This document shows positions 1 through 7,881 of a stretch of DNA of 8,781 nt, one piece after another; position 1 is the stretch's first letter; every line of letters begins with the position of its first letter. The stretch is from Enterobacteriaceae bacterium (lineage in GTDB: Bacteria; Pseudomonadota; Gammaproteobacteria; Enterobacterales; Enterobacteriaceae). Position numbers and translations under genes: made by a program. The notes below the pieces were generated by a model that saw only the letters and a list, made by a program, of their open reading frames with translations, ran no database searches and was not told where the DNA came from. The DNA lies in contig JALAGK010000499.1 in the NCBI GenBank assembly GCA_022712475.1, forward strand, positions 1-8,781, read 5' to 3'.

Positions 1-1224
1 ACCACAGAGCGAGACAATACGATCTTCGTTATTGTCTTTATCGACGTTCTCGATGACCCACTCGTAGCCAGCACGCGTGATTAACGTTTCCTGGCGGCGT
101 TTATAGCCGGGATAATTGTCGGTGACTGCAATCACTGAGTGGACAGGACAGAGAATTTGCACGCCGCCAGGTGCCGCTTCTTCGATCAGGCTGTCGATCA
201 GGACATCTTCAATGGCGGAGATCGCCGCCATATCTTCTACCAGAATCACCAGACGGCGATTAAGTCGCAGAAACTCCTTGCGGATTTCCTGAAAAAGCTC
301 CTGAAAAGATCCTCCATTGAAGGTGAACAGGCGCTTGAAGAGTGATTTCAGCGAGGTATGCATGGCTTCATTGAGCACGCGCGCTGCACGGGTACGCGCC
401 TCCACTTGGTCTGACTCATGCAGTTGAGAATGGTTAAGATAGCGGCGTGCACGCGCGGACAGATCGTCAGGCTCAAAGACAAAATAGAGATCTTCCGGAA
501 GAAGTTCATATTTATCATGATCTTCTTCTCCTTCTTCCAGACCACTACTCATCCGACTGGCAAGTTTGAAAATACAGTGGCCCGGCTTCAGAAGATTCTG
601 TTTGAAGTTGGGGTCGGTGATCAGATCACAGATACCGTTTTCCACCTCTTCAATGATGGCTTCCATATAGGCGAGTCGGTCTGCTGGAATGTCTTTACCT
701 TGTGCCAGCAGCGTTTGACCTTCTTCCATGACCGCTTTTTGCATGTCCTGCAACTGATGGGCCATCATGGTCAACAGTAGATCTGCCAGATCTTTCGCCG
801 GATACTGTTCTGTTACTTCATTAACGCGCATGCGTGCGTTGTCGAAAAATTCCCCCGTCAAGTTTTTCAGGATGCGTAAAAGCACCTGTCGTAGACTGGA
901 GTTTTTGGGTATCCGGACAATTTCCCATTGCTCGCTCTGGTCGTTTTCCGCCAGGTACATGTTGAACCGGCAGTCTAACCAGCGCACCAGATGTGATTTC
1001 CCCATCCCCGAGCGGCCAATCAGTGGGATGGCGCGCTCCGTATGAAGTAACTGCTGGAACAGGTCTTCGTCACGCAATATTTTATGATTTTCATTGACGT
1101 CGCGTCGGGTCAGTAGCATCGGTTCATGCACGGCCAGAAGCACATGATCCTCTAATTCTTCTGCTTCATTGCGAATGCATTGGACGATATTTTTCCTGGA
1201 TGGCCAGTACTCCATCATGCTCAT
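1..1224 (-). CDS. dpdH: DpdH, AAA-type ATPase of the Dpd system (partial, C-terminus beyond window)
   Basis: I translated this frame by hand from the ATG at 1224-1222; it stays open for 408 codons to the left edge, so only the N-terminal part is seen. A Walker A motif GRSGMGKS lies at residues 70-77 (lysine 76). A Walker B strand LVILVED ends at about residue 331, with E330 and D331 acidic. A sensor-1-like AVTDN follows at about 366-370. This supports a P-loop AAA-type ATPase. Walker A and B are about 250 residues apart, which is unusually far; the insertion is helical and contains a very acidic stretch near residues 220-240. The start overlaps the dpdG stop as ATGA and has a strong Shine-Dalgarno (GGAGG, 7 nt spacing). 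The name rests on gene order after dpdE, dpdF and dpdG plus the ATPase fold. In the Dpd island it belongs to the restriction-associated group; its exact role is not established. It could power loading or remodelling by DpdG or the helicases, which is inference. Confidence 0.83.
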   Translation of the reverse strand, partial: MSMMEYWPSRKNIVQCIRNEAEELEDHVLLAVHEPMLLTRRDVNENHKILRDEDLFQQLLHTERAIPLIGRSGMGKSHLVRWLDCRFNMYLAENDQSEQWEIVRIPKNSSLRQVLLRILKNLTGEFFDNARMRVNEVTEQYPAKDLADLLLTMMAHQLQDMQKAVMEEGQTLLAQGKDIPADRLAYMEAIIEEVENGICDLITDPNFKQNLLKPGHCIFKLASRMSSGLEEGEEDHDKYELLPEDLYFVFEPDDLSARARRYLNHSQLHESDQVEARTRAARVLNEAMHTSLKSLFKRLFTFNGGSFQELFQEIRKEFLRLNRRLVILVEDMAAISAIEDVLIDSLIEEAAPGGVQILCPVHSVIAVTDNYPGYKRRQETLITRAGYEWVIENVDKDNNEDRIVSLCG

Positions 1225-2096
1225 TCTGCATCCTCCCTTAGCGTGATTTGGCTAACCCGGCGAATTTTACCGCCAGGTAAGTGGAGTGATAAGGCGTCTT
1301 TATCATCACTGCCGATGGCGAGGATAATGCGCTTACTGATTTCAAGTCGTTGCAGCGCAATGGATGTGCTGGTGCAGATATTGTCACCTTCCGGCGCGAC
1401 CCAGTCTTTTTCCTGCTGCATCACGTCATGAACGGAGTTTCTGAACTGGCCCCCGTCCATCATTGGCATGACCTCCGCCATGTTTGCCATAAAGATTTTG
1501 GCGGGAAGGGTACGCGTATTGTCAAAGATCTCCGGCAGAAAATATTGAATGGCCCGGGTAGGGTCGGTGACATAATTTCCGTCCGGCATTAACTCGAGAA
1601 AACCGAGAAAACGACCAAATTCTCTCACTAGTTTTTCGGTGTTGGTATTGATGGTTTCGCCGGGTAACCATTTATGCACTTTGTTGGTGATGATCGTAGG
1701 GGAGAGAGGTTCCAGGCCCCCGAGCGAGTGTTGCTGAAGGCTCAACAGGCAACTCAGTACCCGCCACAGCGGTTCGCATTCATTCCCACTGGCAACGCCG
1801 TTTTCACGACAAGCATCAATCGTACAGGCAAGCAACCGATGCGCCAACGGACGCACACCTGCTTCAAGCGGTGACATCTTTCCGTCGAGCATCGGCCAGA
1901 GTCCCAGATTGCACCAGAAGCTCAGGTTCTCTTTTAATTTTCCCCATGCGTTATCGTTAGTGGGCAGGTTATCAGGACGATAGCGGGCGAGCAGCGTGTC
2001 CTGAGACAACGGTTCCTGTGCGCTTTGCAGAACGCGTTCAATCAAAGGAAGCAGTATCAGGCCGCTTCCTGGGTTTGCGTTGTTAATTATTGACAT
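1221..2096 (-). CDS. dpdG: DpdG, winged-helix-like protein of the Dpd system, unknown activity
   Basis: This gene encodes 291 residues from the ATG at 2096-2094. The frame is open further upstream to an ATG at 2213, but that would overlap dpdF by about 130 nt, so the MSIINNANPG start is preferred. No enzyme motif is visible. Two segments look like a helix followed by a short hairpin, as in winged-helix domains: one around residues 55-75 (NLGLW...LDGKMS) and one around 170-185 (GFLELMPDGNYVTD). Both suggest DNA or partner binding, which is inference. The C-terminus is charged. The start overlaps the dpdF end by 14 nt and has only a weak ribosome site (AGG about 10 nt upstream), so translation probably depends on ribosomes finishing dpdF. 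The stop overlaps dpdH as ATGA. Identification as DpdG rests on size and on its position between a RecQ-like helicase and a P-loop ATPase. Known DpdG proteins belong to the restriction-associated set, with no assigned biochemistry. Confidence 0.83.
   Translation of the reverse strand: MSIINNANPGSGLILLPLIERVLQSAQEPLSQDTLLARYRPDNLPTNDNAWGKLKENLSFWCNLGLWPMLDGKMSPLEAGVRPLAHRLLACTIDACRENGVASGNECEPLWRVLSCLLSLQQHSLGGLEPLSPTIITNKVHKWLPGETINTNTEKLVREFGRFLGFLELMPDGNYVTDPTRAIQYFLPEIFDNTRTLPAKIFMANMAEVMPMMDGGQFRNSVHDVMQQEKDWVAPEGDNICTSTSIALQRLEISKRIILAIGSDDKDALSLHLPGGKIRRVSQITLREDAE
1231..1236 (-). promoter_or_regulatory. Strong ribosome binding site of dpdH
   Basis: The minus strand reads GGGAGGATGCAGA just before the ATG at 1224. 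GGAGG is 7 nt from the start, which fixes this start and lies within the last codons of dpdG. Confidence 0.7.
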
Positions 2097-4563
2097 GTTG
2101 TAGTTGCCTGATAAAAGTGTCCAGCGACAGCGCATTAGCGGCGCTTGCGCACCATGTTCGATGTGGGAACAGAGGATCGGCGAGATGCTCAGGTGCAATA
2201 ATAATTCGCTCAAAGCGCGTCATGGGTAGGTCTGGGAACGCATTGGCCGTGTTAGGGATGATCACGATCTCTGGTCCATCCGATGCAGGTGCTGTCATTT
2301 TCTGTGCGCTCCAGAAATGCGAAAGCGAATCCAGGTTGTTCTCTAGTTGCAGGAACACTGGCCTGTCTGCACGAATAAACACGTATTCGCCAGAGGTGAT
2401 CAGCGACCGCAACGTCACACGAAGTTCCATCAACAACGAATGTAACTTCATATTTTCGTTGTAATAAACTTTCTTTTCCGCACCTACGAAGAGTGCTTTT
2501 TTCTTCGGCTCGGAACGTAAAATTTGTACATCTGTGCCCACGGTGGGCGAAAACGCTCCTTTCCCTTTCTGGCGACATCCCGGACAACCTCCACAGGTTA
2601 ACTCGGGAGGATGGCTCTGATATTCATAGAATTTCTGCAGAATTTTACACAGTGGTTTGCCAGGATCCTCCAACCACATTTCCATTACCGTAAAGGCTGC
2701 CCGGCGGTTATTCAACTCGGACTGGCGGATCTTCTCCACATGGGTGTTCCAGTGCGCTTCTGAAGAATGCGCATCGTCACAGTGACGGATATGAACGTGG
2801 TTATAGTAGCTTTCGAACCATTCAATCAGTTGCGTGTTGCTGTCATCCAGATTATCTCGCAGGTCGTCAGGAATTTTCGGATCAGCAAAGACCAGTTTGA
2901 TGAGTCCGGCTCTTTGCATTAACAGCAATGTCCGACGGTTCCAGGCTTCGTTTTTATCGCCTTGGTGATCAATATGAACGGGCTTGGTGTTCAGTGAAAT
3001 CATGTAGTCAGCGATCGGGCTTTTCTTACGATCGTCAAACATTGCTTTCCAGCGGGCAAAACCTTTTTCTACGCCAATCAGCGTTTCAACGGCCAGCGAT
3101 TTTGCCGTTTTCATTTGCGCCTTATGCCATACCAGATGCAGCTGGCAGGATCTGCCGTCACGCCCAGCACGCCCGCAGTCCTGGTAATAGCGGTCGATAT
3201 TTTCCGGAATGGCAGCATGAATGATGCTGCGGATTTCCTTTTTATTCATCCCTACCCCAAAGGCAGAGGTAGCGACCATGATATCGAGCTGGTCATTTTT
3301 CCATTTTGAAATCAATTTCTTGCGATTGTTTGTGTCAGTTTGACCGTGGAACATGCCGGTTCGCCAGTAGCCCAGTTCGTTCAGACGGGCAGACCACATT
3401 TCCGCATCTGTGCGGGTAGTGCAATACAAAATCAGCGGGCGGGGTAAGGTCATCAGAAGCTGTTCGACCCGCTGACGATGCGCGTTTTCATTTGCCTCAT
3501 GATGCACAAAATATTCCGGCTCCGGGCGTAGAAAATTAGCTGACACTTCAATCAGTTCGCTGTTTTCATCATGGAACTGCTCGACCAGAATGTCCCGGGT
3601 GCTTTTGCTGTAAGTCGCCGAAAGTAGCAGCGTACGAAAACGGCATTTTCCTAGGGCTTTCAGTGAGCGAATCATAGGGGCAATCATCTGAAAGTCAGGA
3701 CGGAACTCTGCGCCCCATTGATCGATCAAATGCGCTTCGTCGATGACGATCGCGCCAATCATATTCAGTCTGGAAAGCTCAAACAGCACCGGAACCAAAG
3801 AAGAGCGAACGGATTCCGGGGAACAGAAGAGCACACGCTGTGTCCCCGCTTTGATTCTTTCCTTAATTGCCTGACGCGAGGGCTGATCTTGTCCTCCGAT
3901 CCAAGCATAACTTCCACCATGATCTTGGTCGGTGCCGCGAAGCAGTTTTTGCATGTCGTCAGCCTGCTCAATTGCGAGGGCGACGGTGGGGACGATCACC
4001 AGCGTGAGGGTGTTTGTCGGTGCGCTGAGCGCCTGGAGTTGGGTGAGCAGACTTTTACCGCAACTGGTGGGCAGATTCACCAGCAATGTACAGTTATTAT
4101 CAGACGTTAGCAGCGTCCGGATGGCGGCCTGTTGACCGAATCCCTGATAGTGAGTCAGCCAGGGCTCCTCGGGTAACAGGCGCTTCAGTGCCGGATCGGT
4201 CTCGGGGCGCAGCAAGTTCCTGCGGATCTTACGCTGATAGGTGGCTCTGGTCAGCGCCAGGTCCGCCTCTTCAGCCAGTTGAATTTGTTGCGCGGCAGGC
4301 GACTTTGTCATGCCCCACTCAGGCGCCGGAGCGTCGGTCAGTTCCGGCGGCAGGGGTAGCCACGGCGCGCTAATACCACTTGCGTGAGCGGCACGTAACG
4401 CATCGGCATAGCCGGCAAAAATGTCACCATGACCTGCCGAGGCATCGGTGATGATCTGAATCAGTCTGTTCAGAAACTGATTTTCGATGCCGTCCTTAAA
4501 GGTGACCCCTTGACTAAAACAGGTGGTTAGCGCCTGCTGCAGGCGTGACCATTCCTCTTCCAT
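2083..4563 (-). CDS. dpdF: DpdF, RecQ-like superfamily 2 DNA helicase of the Dpd system
   Basis: The gene encodes 826 residues from the ATG at 4563-4561. That start sits 10 nt after a strong GGAGG and forms TGATG with the dpdE stop; an ATG 33 nt further upstream is less likely. Helicase motifs appear in order: a Q/motif 0 region (HYQGFGQQAAI, about 138-148), Walker A LPTSCGKS (164-171), DEAH (275-278), SAT (315-317), FGVGMNK (435-441) and motif VI QDCGRAGRDGR (461-471). These are RecQ-type signatures. C639, C657, C660 and C663 form a C-x17-C-x2-C-x2-C cluster very close to the RecQ zinc site, so unwinding with a zinc-binding subdomain is likely. About 170 residues separate motif VI from the zinc site, more than in E. 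coli RecQ. The last 160 residues match no domain I recognise. The N-terminal 130 residues are also extra. Its probable role is DNA unwinding or translocation during restriction of unmodified DNA, inferred from the island. Confidence 0.9.
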   Translation of the reverse strand: MEEEWSRLQQALTTCFSQGVTFKDGIENQFLNRLIQIITDASAGHGDIFAGYADALRAAHASGISAPWLPLPPELTDAPAPEWGMTKSPAAQQIQLAEEADLALTRATYQRKIRRNLLRPETDPALKRLLPEEPWLTHYQGFGQQAAIRTLLTSDNNCTLLVNLPTSCGKSLLTQLQALSAPTNTLTLVIVPTVALAIEQADDMQKLLRGTDQDHGGSYAWIGGQDQPSRQAIKERIKAGTQRVLFCSPESVRSSLVPVLFELSRLNMIGAIVIDEAHLIDQWGAEFRPDFQMIAPMIRSLKALGKCRFRTLLLSATYSKSTRDILVEQFHDENSELIEVSANFLRPEPEYFVHHEANENAHRQRVEQLLMTLPRPLILYCTTRTDAEMWSARLNELGYWRTGMFHGQTDTNNRKKLISKWKNDQLDIMVATSAFGVGMNKKEIRSIIHAAIPENIDRYYQDCGRAGRDGRSCQLHLVWHKAQMKTAKSLAVETLIGVEKGFARWKAMFDDRKKSPIADYMISLNTKPVHIDHQGDKNEAWNRRTLLLMQRAGLIKLVFADPKIPDDLRDNLDDSNTQLIEWFESYYNHVHIRHCDDAHSSEAHWNTHVEKIRQSELNNRRAAFTVMEMWLEDPGKPLCKILQKFYEYQSHPPELTCGGCPGCRQKGKGAFSPTVGTDVQILRSEPKKKALFVGAEKKVYYNENMKLHSLLMELRVTLRSLITSGEYVFIRADRPVFLQLENNLDSLSHFWSAQKMTAPASDGPEIVIIPNTANAFPDLPMTRFERIIIAPEHLADPLFPHRTWCASAANALSLDTFIRQLQHVNN

Positions 4564-7500
4564 CAGACGATTTCCTCCAGTAGATTTCTGCTGCACACCA
4601 CCACGGCTTTGACGGCCATTAACTGGAGTCTGGCTTGTTCGCCGAAGGTTGCCTGTTGTTGTTCCCGGTCACTGGCATAGACTCGTTCCACCATCTCTTT
4701 CCAGGTGTCCGGTGAGACAAGCTCTTCAATTTCTTGCCAGAGATTAGGGCGCAGATTCATATCTGCATAGAATTTCTGCGATGTTTCATGTTTGGCGTAC
4801 TCGCTATTGAGCAGTTCCAGCAACTGCGGATTCGTCACCGGTGTACCCTTAGAGGACAGCCAGTGTTGCACAATACGCGGCGGGTACAACTCGTCTGCGA
4901 TACGGCGTTGGGCGTAGGTGTCCTGCGTCTGGCGATGGGTGACAAGCCAGGTAGACTGGAAGAAGTAATTGGGCTCATTCAATGGCTTTGGGAGCACCCG
5001 CAGTACCGCCATGGAACTGCCCCGGGCATCCTGGTTTAACAGTTGCCAGATCGTATCGACAAATGGCTGCCCATAACGCAGCGGATAAACGGTTGTTCCG
5101 TCGATCGCCGGAATGCGTTCAGCGCTCATCAGATGCGTTGACGGTGGGTTACCCCCTTCTTTATCGAAGCTGAGCATGCAGGTGGTGAGAAAGGTTTTAA
5201 AATCGACCAGCGTCCCTGTGCTGCGGTCAGAGAGTTCGAACTGAAACTTGATACCTTTTTCTGCGGTGCCGGTGGCGCGAAAACGCAGTGCACGCGTGAT
5301 CCAACTTGTCAGCGCATTACACTGCGCTACTGCAAGATGATCGTCAGCGCTTATCTGTTGCGCAAAAATCGCCGCCTCTGCAATCTCGTCATCCATCGCC
5401 AGCAGCTTTTCCTGCATGTTAATTTTATGCGTTTCATTGGCCAGAATGCCTTGTTCGCCAGGGAATTCGCTGGCAATACGTTCAAGGGCCACCGGACCTT
5501 CTTGGTAGACATTTTGCCACGCATTTTCCAGATAATCGTCGAGGACGAACTGGAGGCTGGCGATGGTGTTATTAAATACGCCAATGCTGTCTTTCAGAAT
5601 GCTGGCCCACACGTTGCGTAATCCGCGGTCGGCGTGATTTTTCAGGATCAGACTCTGGACGGGTTTTACGCCTTTCAGGTTTGCACTGTACCTGTTCAGA
5701 CGACCAAGGCGCTGTTCAATACGGCTACAAGAGCGCGGTAAACCGTAGTGAACGGCCAGTCGCAGACCCCCATGGAGATTCAGACCATCTTCGCCGCTTT
5801 TATCGCAGATCAGGATCCGAATGGGGCTGCCGGGTTTCAGATACATCAGGGGTTGACCCGGCTGATAGCGCTCCAGGGGGTACTCCAGCAGCAGTTCGAG
5901 CTTTATTGCCAAGTGCTGGGCAAGATCCGAACGATCGCAGAAGACGATGGCTTTTCCTGTTGAATTCTTTTGCAGCCACTCATTCAGGGTGATGGCAAGC
6001 TTGTTATCAATGGCCTGAAGTTCATTTTTTGCAGTTGAAACAATGTGTTCTAACAGATCTCGTTCTTCCTGAGTGCGTTCCGCTTCACCCAAATGTACTT
6101 TAGCGCGTTGCATGACACAGAGTGGGCTGGATAGGAGATCGTCAATCCAGAAGAGGTACGTGTCTTCACTCATTGCCCACTGCGTATTCTGCGGCAGTAA
6201 AGATAATGAACGATACTCATCAATCAGTTCGTCTAACGCTAACCCATCGCAATACCAGCGGCACTCCGCTGCTCCATTTAGCCCTGGAAACAGAAGGTTT
6301 AGGTTGAGGTTTTTCGTTTCATCGAAGCTGAGTGAAACCTGACGGCGGTTACGCAACAGTCGATGATGAATGCGATAGTTTTCCCCTAGGTGCCGGCGAA
6401 TATCCCGGATCCTTTCTTCACGCTCCGGGGTATTGGGGGAGAACGTCCCAATAAGCGGGATGAGTTGCTGGCAGAGTGTCATCAGAACAGTATCTTCTGG
6501 GAACTGCTGCTGCAGTGTTTCCATATTACGGCGTAAGCTGACGTTTGAGACGGAAGGTACTAACCCCGAGAAGATCCCGCCGAGGTTTTCACGATTTTTG
6601 ACCAGTTCGGTAAAGTCTTGCAGATGGGTCTCATCCACTTGGTAGGCTTCGGGATTAATACAGTGCAGCATCGACAAGAAGTTCCTTTCATGCCCATGCA
6701 GAGGGGTCCCCGTGAGTAACAGAACGTAGTGGGCTTTCCGGCAACCCTCAGCGATCAGGTTGAAGTCATAACGTTCATCTTTATCTCCTGACCACGGCCA
6801 GGAGGCAATCTGGTGAACCTCATCAACCACGATAAGTGAAGGTAGGAATCCTCGTTCAATCAAGGCGCAGGCATCAAAATGACTGCAAATCACGATGCCT
6901 TCTGCGACCTCATTTTGTTGCATACCCGTGAGGGCCGAGGAGGTCTCAATAATCAATTGTTTCAGTTGAAAGCGTTCACTCAGTTCTTCCCGCCACTGGT
7001 TAACGAGCGGTGCAGGAACTGCAATAAGCATGCTGACGTGGCCAGTAGTTTCTAACGCGTGTTCACGGACGACCATACCAGCTTCGATGGTTTTCCCCAG
7101 ACCAACCTCATCGGCCAGAATATATTTAGGGTTTTTATCCTGAAGCACACGGCGCACCACCGCCAACTGGTGGGGCTCAAGTTCAACGGCGCTACTGGAA
7201 ATAGATGCCATCGCCCGGCAGGCAGCACGTTGTTGGATGTAAGTTTCAATAAAGGCTTGGCGGTGAGGGAAAAAGAATGGCGCGTCGTTAGCTTGGTGGG
7301 CAAGGAAATCTGCAGGGTTTACTGGGGTATCCGGCGCTTTGTTCAGAACAAAAATTTCGTCGATTGGCAGCGTCGTACTTTCATCTTCGCGAAAGATGAC
7401 GAGAAAATCCCCTTTGGGGCGCGAACCGCCAAATCGGGCTCTAGCCCATCGTTGGCTTTGTGGTTCAATGCAATAAATTACCGTCTCTTCGTGCGGGATT

Positions 7501-7673
7501 GTCGGGGTGAGTTGTTCTAAAGGAACTTTCGTTTGCCGTGCATAAGGTTGAGTCGGTGACTCAAAAAAAGCAACTATTGCATTGTATGCGTCAATATCAA
7601 TGCTGACGACTTTTCCGATGCCCTCAAAATGCTCAGAAATAACCAGCGACCCAATAGGTAATATGCTCATCAT
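4563..7673 (-). CDS. dpdE: DpdE, RapA/SNF2-like ATPase of the Dpd system
   Basis: The gene encodes about 1036 residues and is first in the operon. Three start codons run in tandem (GTG 7676, ATG 7673, ATG 7670). AAGGA lies 5 nt before the first ATG and 8 nt before the second, so either ATG may serve. N-terminal residues 5-55 (PIGSLV...GIGKVVSID...) resemble the Tudor/SH3-like nucleic-acid-binding start of RapA. The SNF2 motor follows: EPHQ (about 167), ADEVGLGKTIEAG (187-199), VPAPLVNQW (about 220), DEVH (284-287), LLTGTP (319-324), then the second lobe with IVFCD (about 577), GEDGLNLH (627-634) and motif VI IEQRLGRLNR (652-661). The motor most resembles RapA/HepA. DEVH replaces the more usual DEAH. 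About 370 C-terminal residues are helical and unassigned. A double-stranded DNA translocase role in restriction is likely but inferred. It is translationally coupled to dpdF. Confidence 0.92.
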   Translation of the reverse strand: MMSILPIGSLVISEHFEGIGKVVSIDIDAYNAIVAFFESPTQPYARQTKVPLEQLTPTIPHEETVIYCIEPQSQRWARARFGGSRPKGDFLVIFREDESTTLPIDEIFVLNKAPDTPVNPADFLAHQANDAPFFFPHRQAFIETYIQQRAACRAMASISSSAVELEPHQLAVVRRVLQDKNPKYILADEVGLGKTIEAGMVVREHALETTGHVSMLIAVPAPLVNQWREELSERFQLKQLIIETSSALTGMQQNEVAEGIVICSHFDACALIERGFLPSLIVVDEVHQIASWPWSGDKDERYDFNLIAEGCRKAHYVLLLTGTPLHGHERNFLSMLHCINPEAYQVDETHLQDFTELVKNRENLGGIFSGLVPSVSNVSLRRNMETLQQQFPEDTVLMTLCQQLIPLIGTFSPNTPEREERIRDIRRHLGENYRIHHRLLRNRRQVSLSFDETKNLNLNLLFPGLNGAAECRWYCDGLALDELIDEYRSLSLLPQNTQWAMSEDTYLFWIDDLLSSPLCVMQRAKVHLGEAERTQEERDLLEHIVSTAKNELQAIDNKLAITLNEWLQKNSTGKAIVFCDRSDLAQHLAIKLELLLEYPLERYQPGQPLMYLKPGSPIRILICDKSGEDGLNLHGGLRLAVHYGLPRSCSRIEQRLGRLNRYSANLKGVKPVQSLILKNHADRGLRNVWASILKDSIGVFNNTIASLQFVLDDYLENAWQNVYQEGPVALERIASEFPGEQGILANETHKINMQEKLLAMDDEIAEAAIFAQQISADDHLAVAQCNALTSWITRALRFRATGTAEKGIKFQFELSDRSTGTLVDFKTFLTTCMLSFDKEGGNPPSTHLMSAERIPAIDGTTVYPLRYGQPFVDTIWQLLNQDARGSSMAVLRVLPKPLNEPNYFFQSTWLVTHRQTQDTYAQRRIADELYPPRIVQHWLSSKGTPVTNPQLLELLNSEYAKHETSQKFYADMNLRPNLWQEIEELVSPDTWKEMVERVYASDREQQQATFGEQARLQLMAVKAVVVCSRNLLEEIV
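4574..4579 (-). promoter_or_regulatory. Strong ribosome binding site that decides the dpdF start
   Basis: The minus strand reads TGGAGGAAATCGTCTGATG. GGAGG lies 10 nt before the ATG at 4563 and inside the last codons of dpdE. It supports the 826-residue dpdF over the longer frame starting at 4596, which would begin upstream of this site. Confidence 0.7.
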
Positions 7674-7678
7674 CACAA

Positions 7679-7683
7679 TCCTT
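7679..7683 (-). promoter_or_regulatory. Ribosome binding site of dpdE
   Basis: AAGGA on the minus strand is 5 nt from the ATG at 7673 and 8 nt from the ATG at 7670. It is too close to the GTG at 7676 for that codon to be the likely start. Confidence 0.6.
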
Positions 7684-7693
7684 GAAATTGTCT

Positions 7694-7707
7694 TCGCATG
7701 TTTGCGA
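7694..7707. promoter_or_regulatory. Short perfect inverted repeat in the dpdE leader
   Basis: TCGCA-TGTT-TGCGA is a 5-bp stem with a 4-nt loop, about 20 nt upstream of the dpdE start and just upstream of its ribosome site. It could be half of an operator or a small mRNA hairpin affecting dpdE translation. It is short enough to occur by chance. Confidence 0.25.
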
Positions 7708-7852
7708 TGGCGTGAGAGAGTGTTTGAAAGGTTGCCATAAGGCCATTCAGTTACTGGGTGAATTTCTCGATCTTGATAGGAAATTAATGTTTTTACAACC
7801 CGAGTACTTCACTCTTGCGTGATAAACCTCATTATTACGGCGAGCAGACGCC

Positions 7853-7881
7853 TGGACTGCTTTAAAAATCATCTATATGAT
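7853..7881 (+). promoter_or_regulatory. Candidate sigma70 promoter of the metallopeptidase-like/lipoprotein pair
   Basis: A -35-like TGGACT (7853-7858) and a -10 TATGAT (7876-7881) are separated by exactly 17 bp. Transcription would start near 7888, leaving a leader of about 27 nt before the ATG at 7915. The -10 matches the consensus at five of six bases, the -35 at four. Confidence 0.4.

Noticed and set aside
2097..2213. N-terminal extension of dpdG to an ATG at 2213
   Set aside because: It would overlap dpdF by about 130 nt, and the added residues look like the out-of-frame reading of dpdF. The ATG at 2096 gives a short overlap like the other junctions.
4564..4596. N-terminal extension of dpdF to an ATG at 4596
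   Set aside because: The strong GGAGG lies downstream of this codon and points to the ATG at 4563, which also forms a coupled TGATG with the dpdE stop.
7059..7520. A 153-codon open frame on the plus strand inside dpdE
   Set aside because: It lies antisense to the helicase region of dpdE that encodes the conserved ADEVGLGKT motif. The product has no recognisable features and no convincing ribosome site. It is a shadow of the real gene, as are the other plus-strand frames between 139 and 6645.
7674..7676. GTG start of dpdE
   Set aside because: It is followed directly by two ATG codons and is only 2 nt from the AAGGA, too close for normal initiation.
7770..7800. Possible dpdE promoter, TTGTAA ... 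TATCAA on the minus strand
   Set aside because: The spacing is only 14 bp and both elements match the consensus poorly. I could not support a specific promoter for dpdE.
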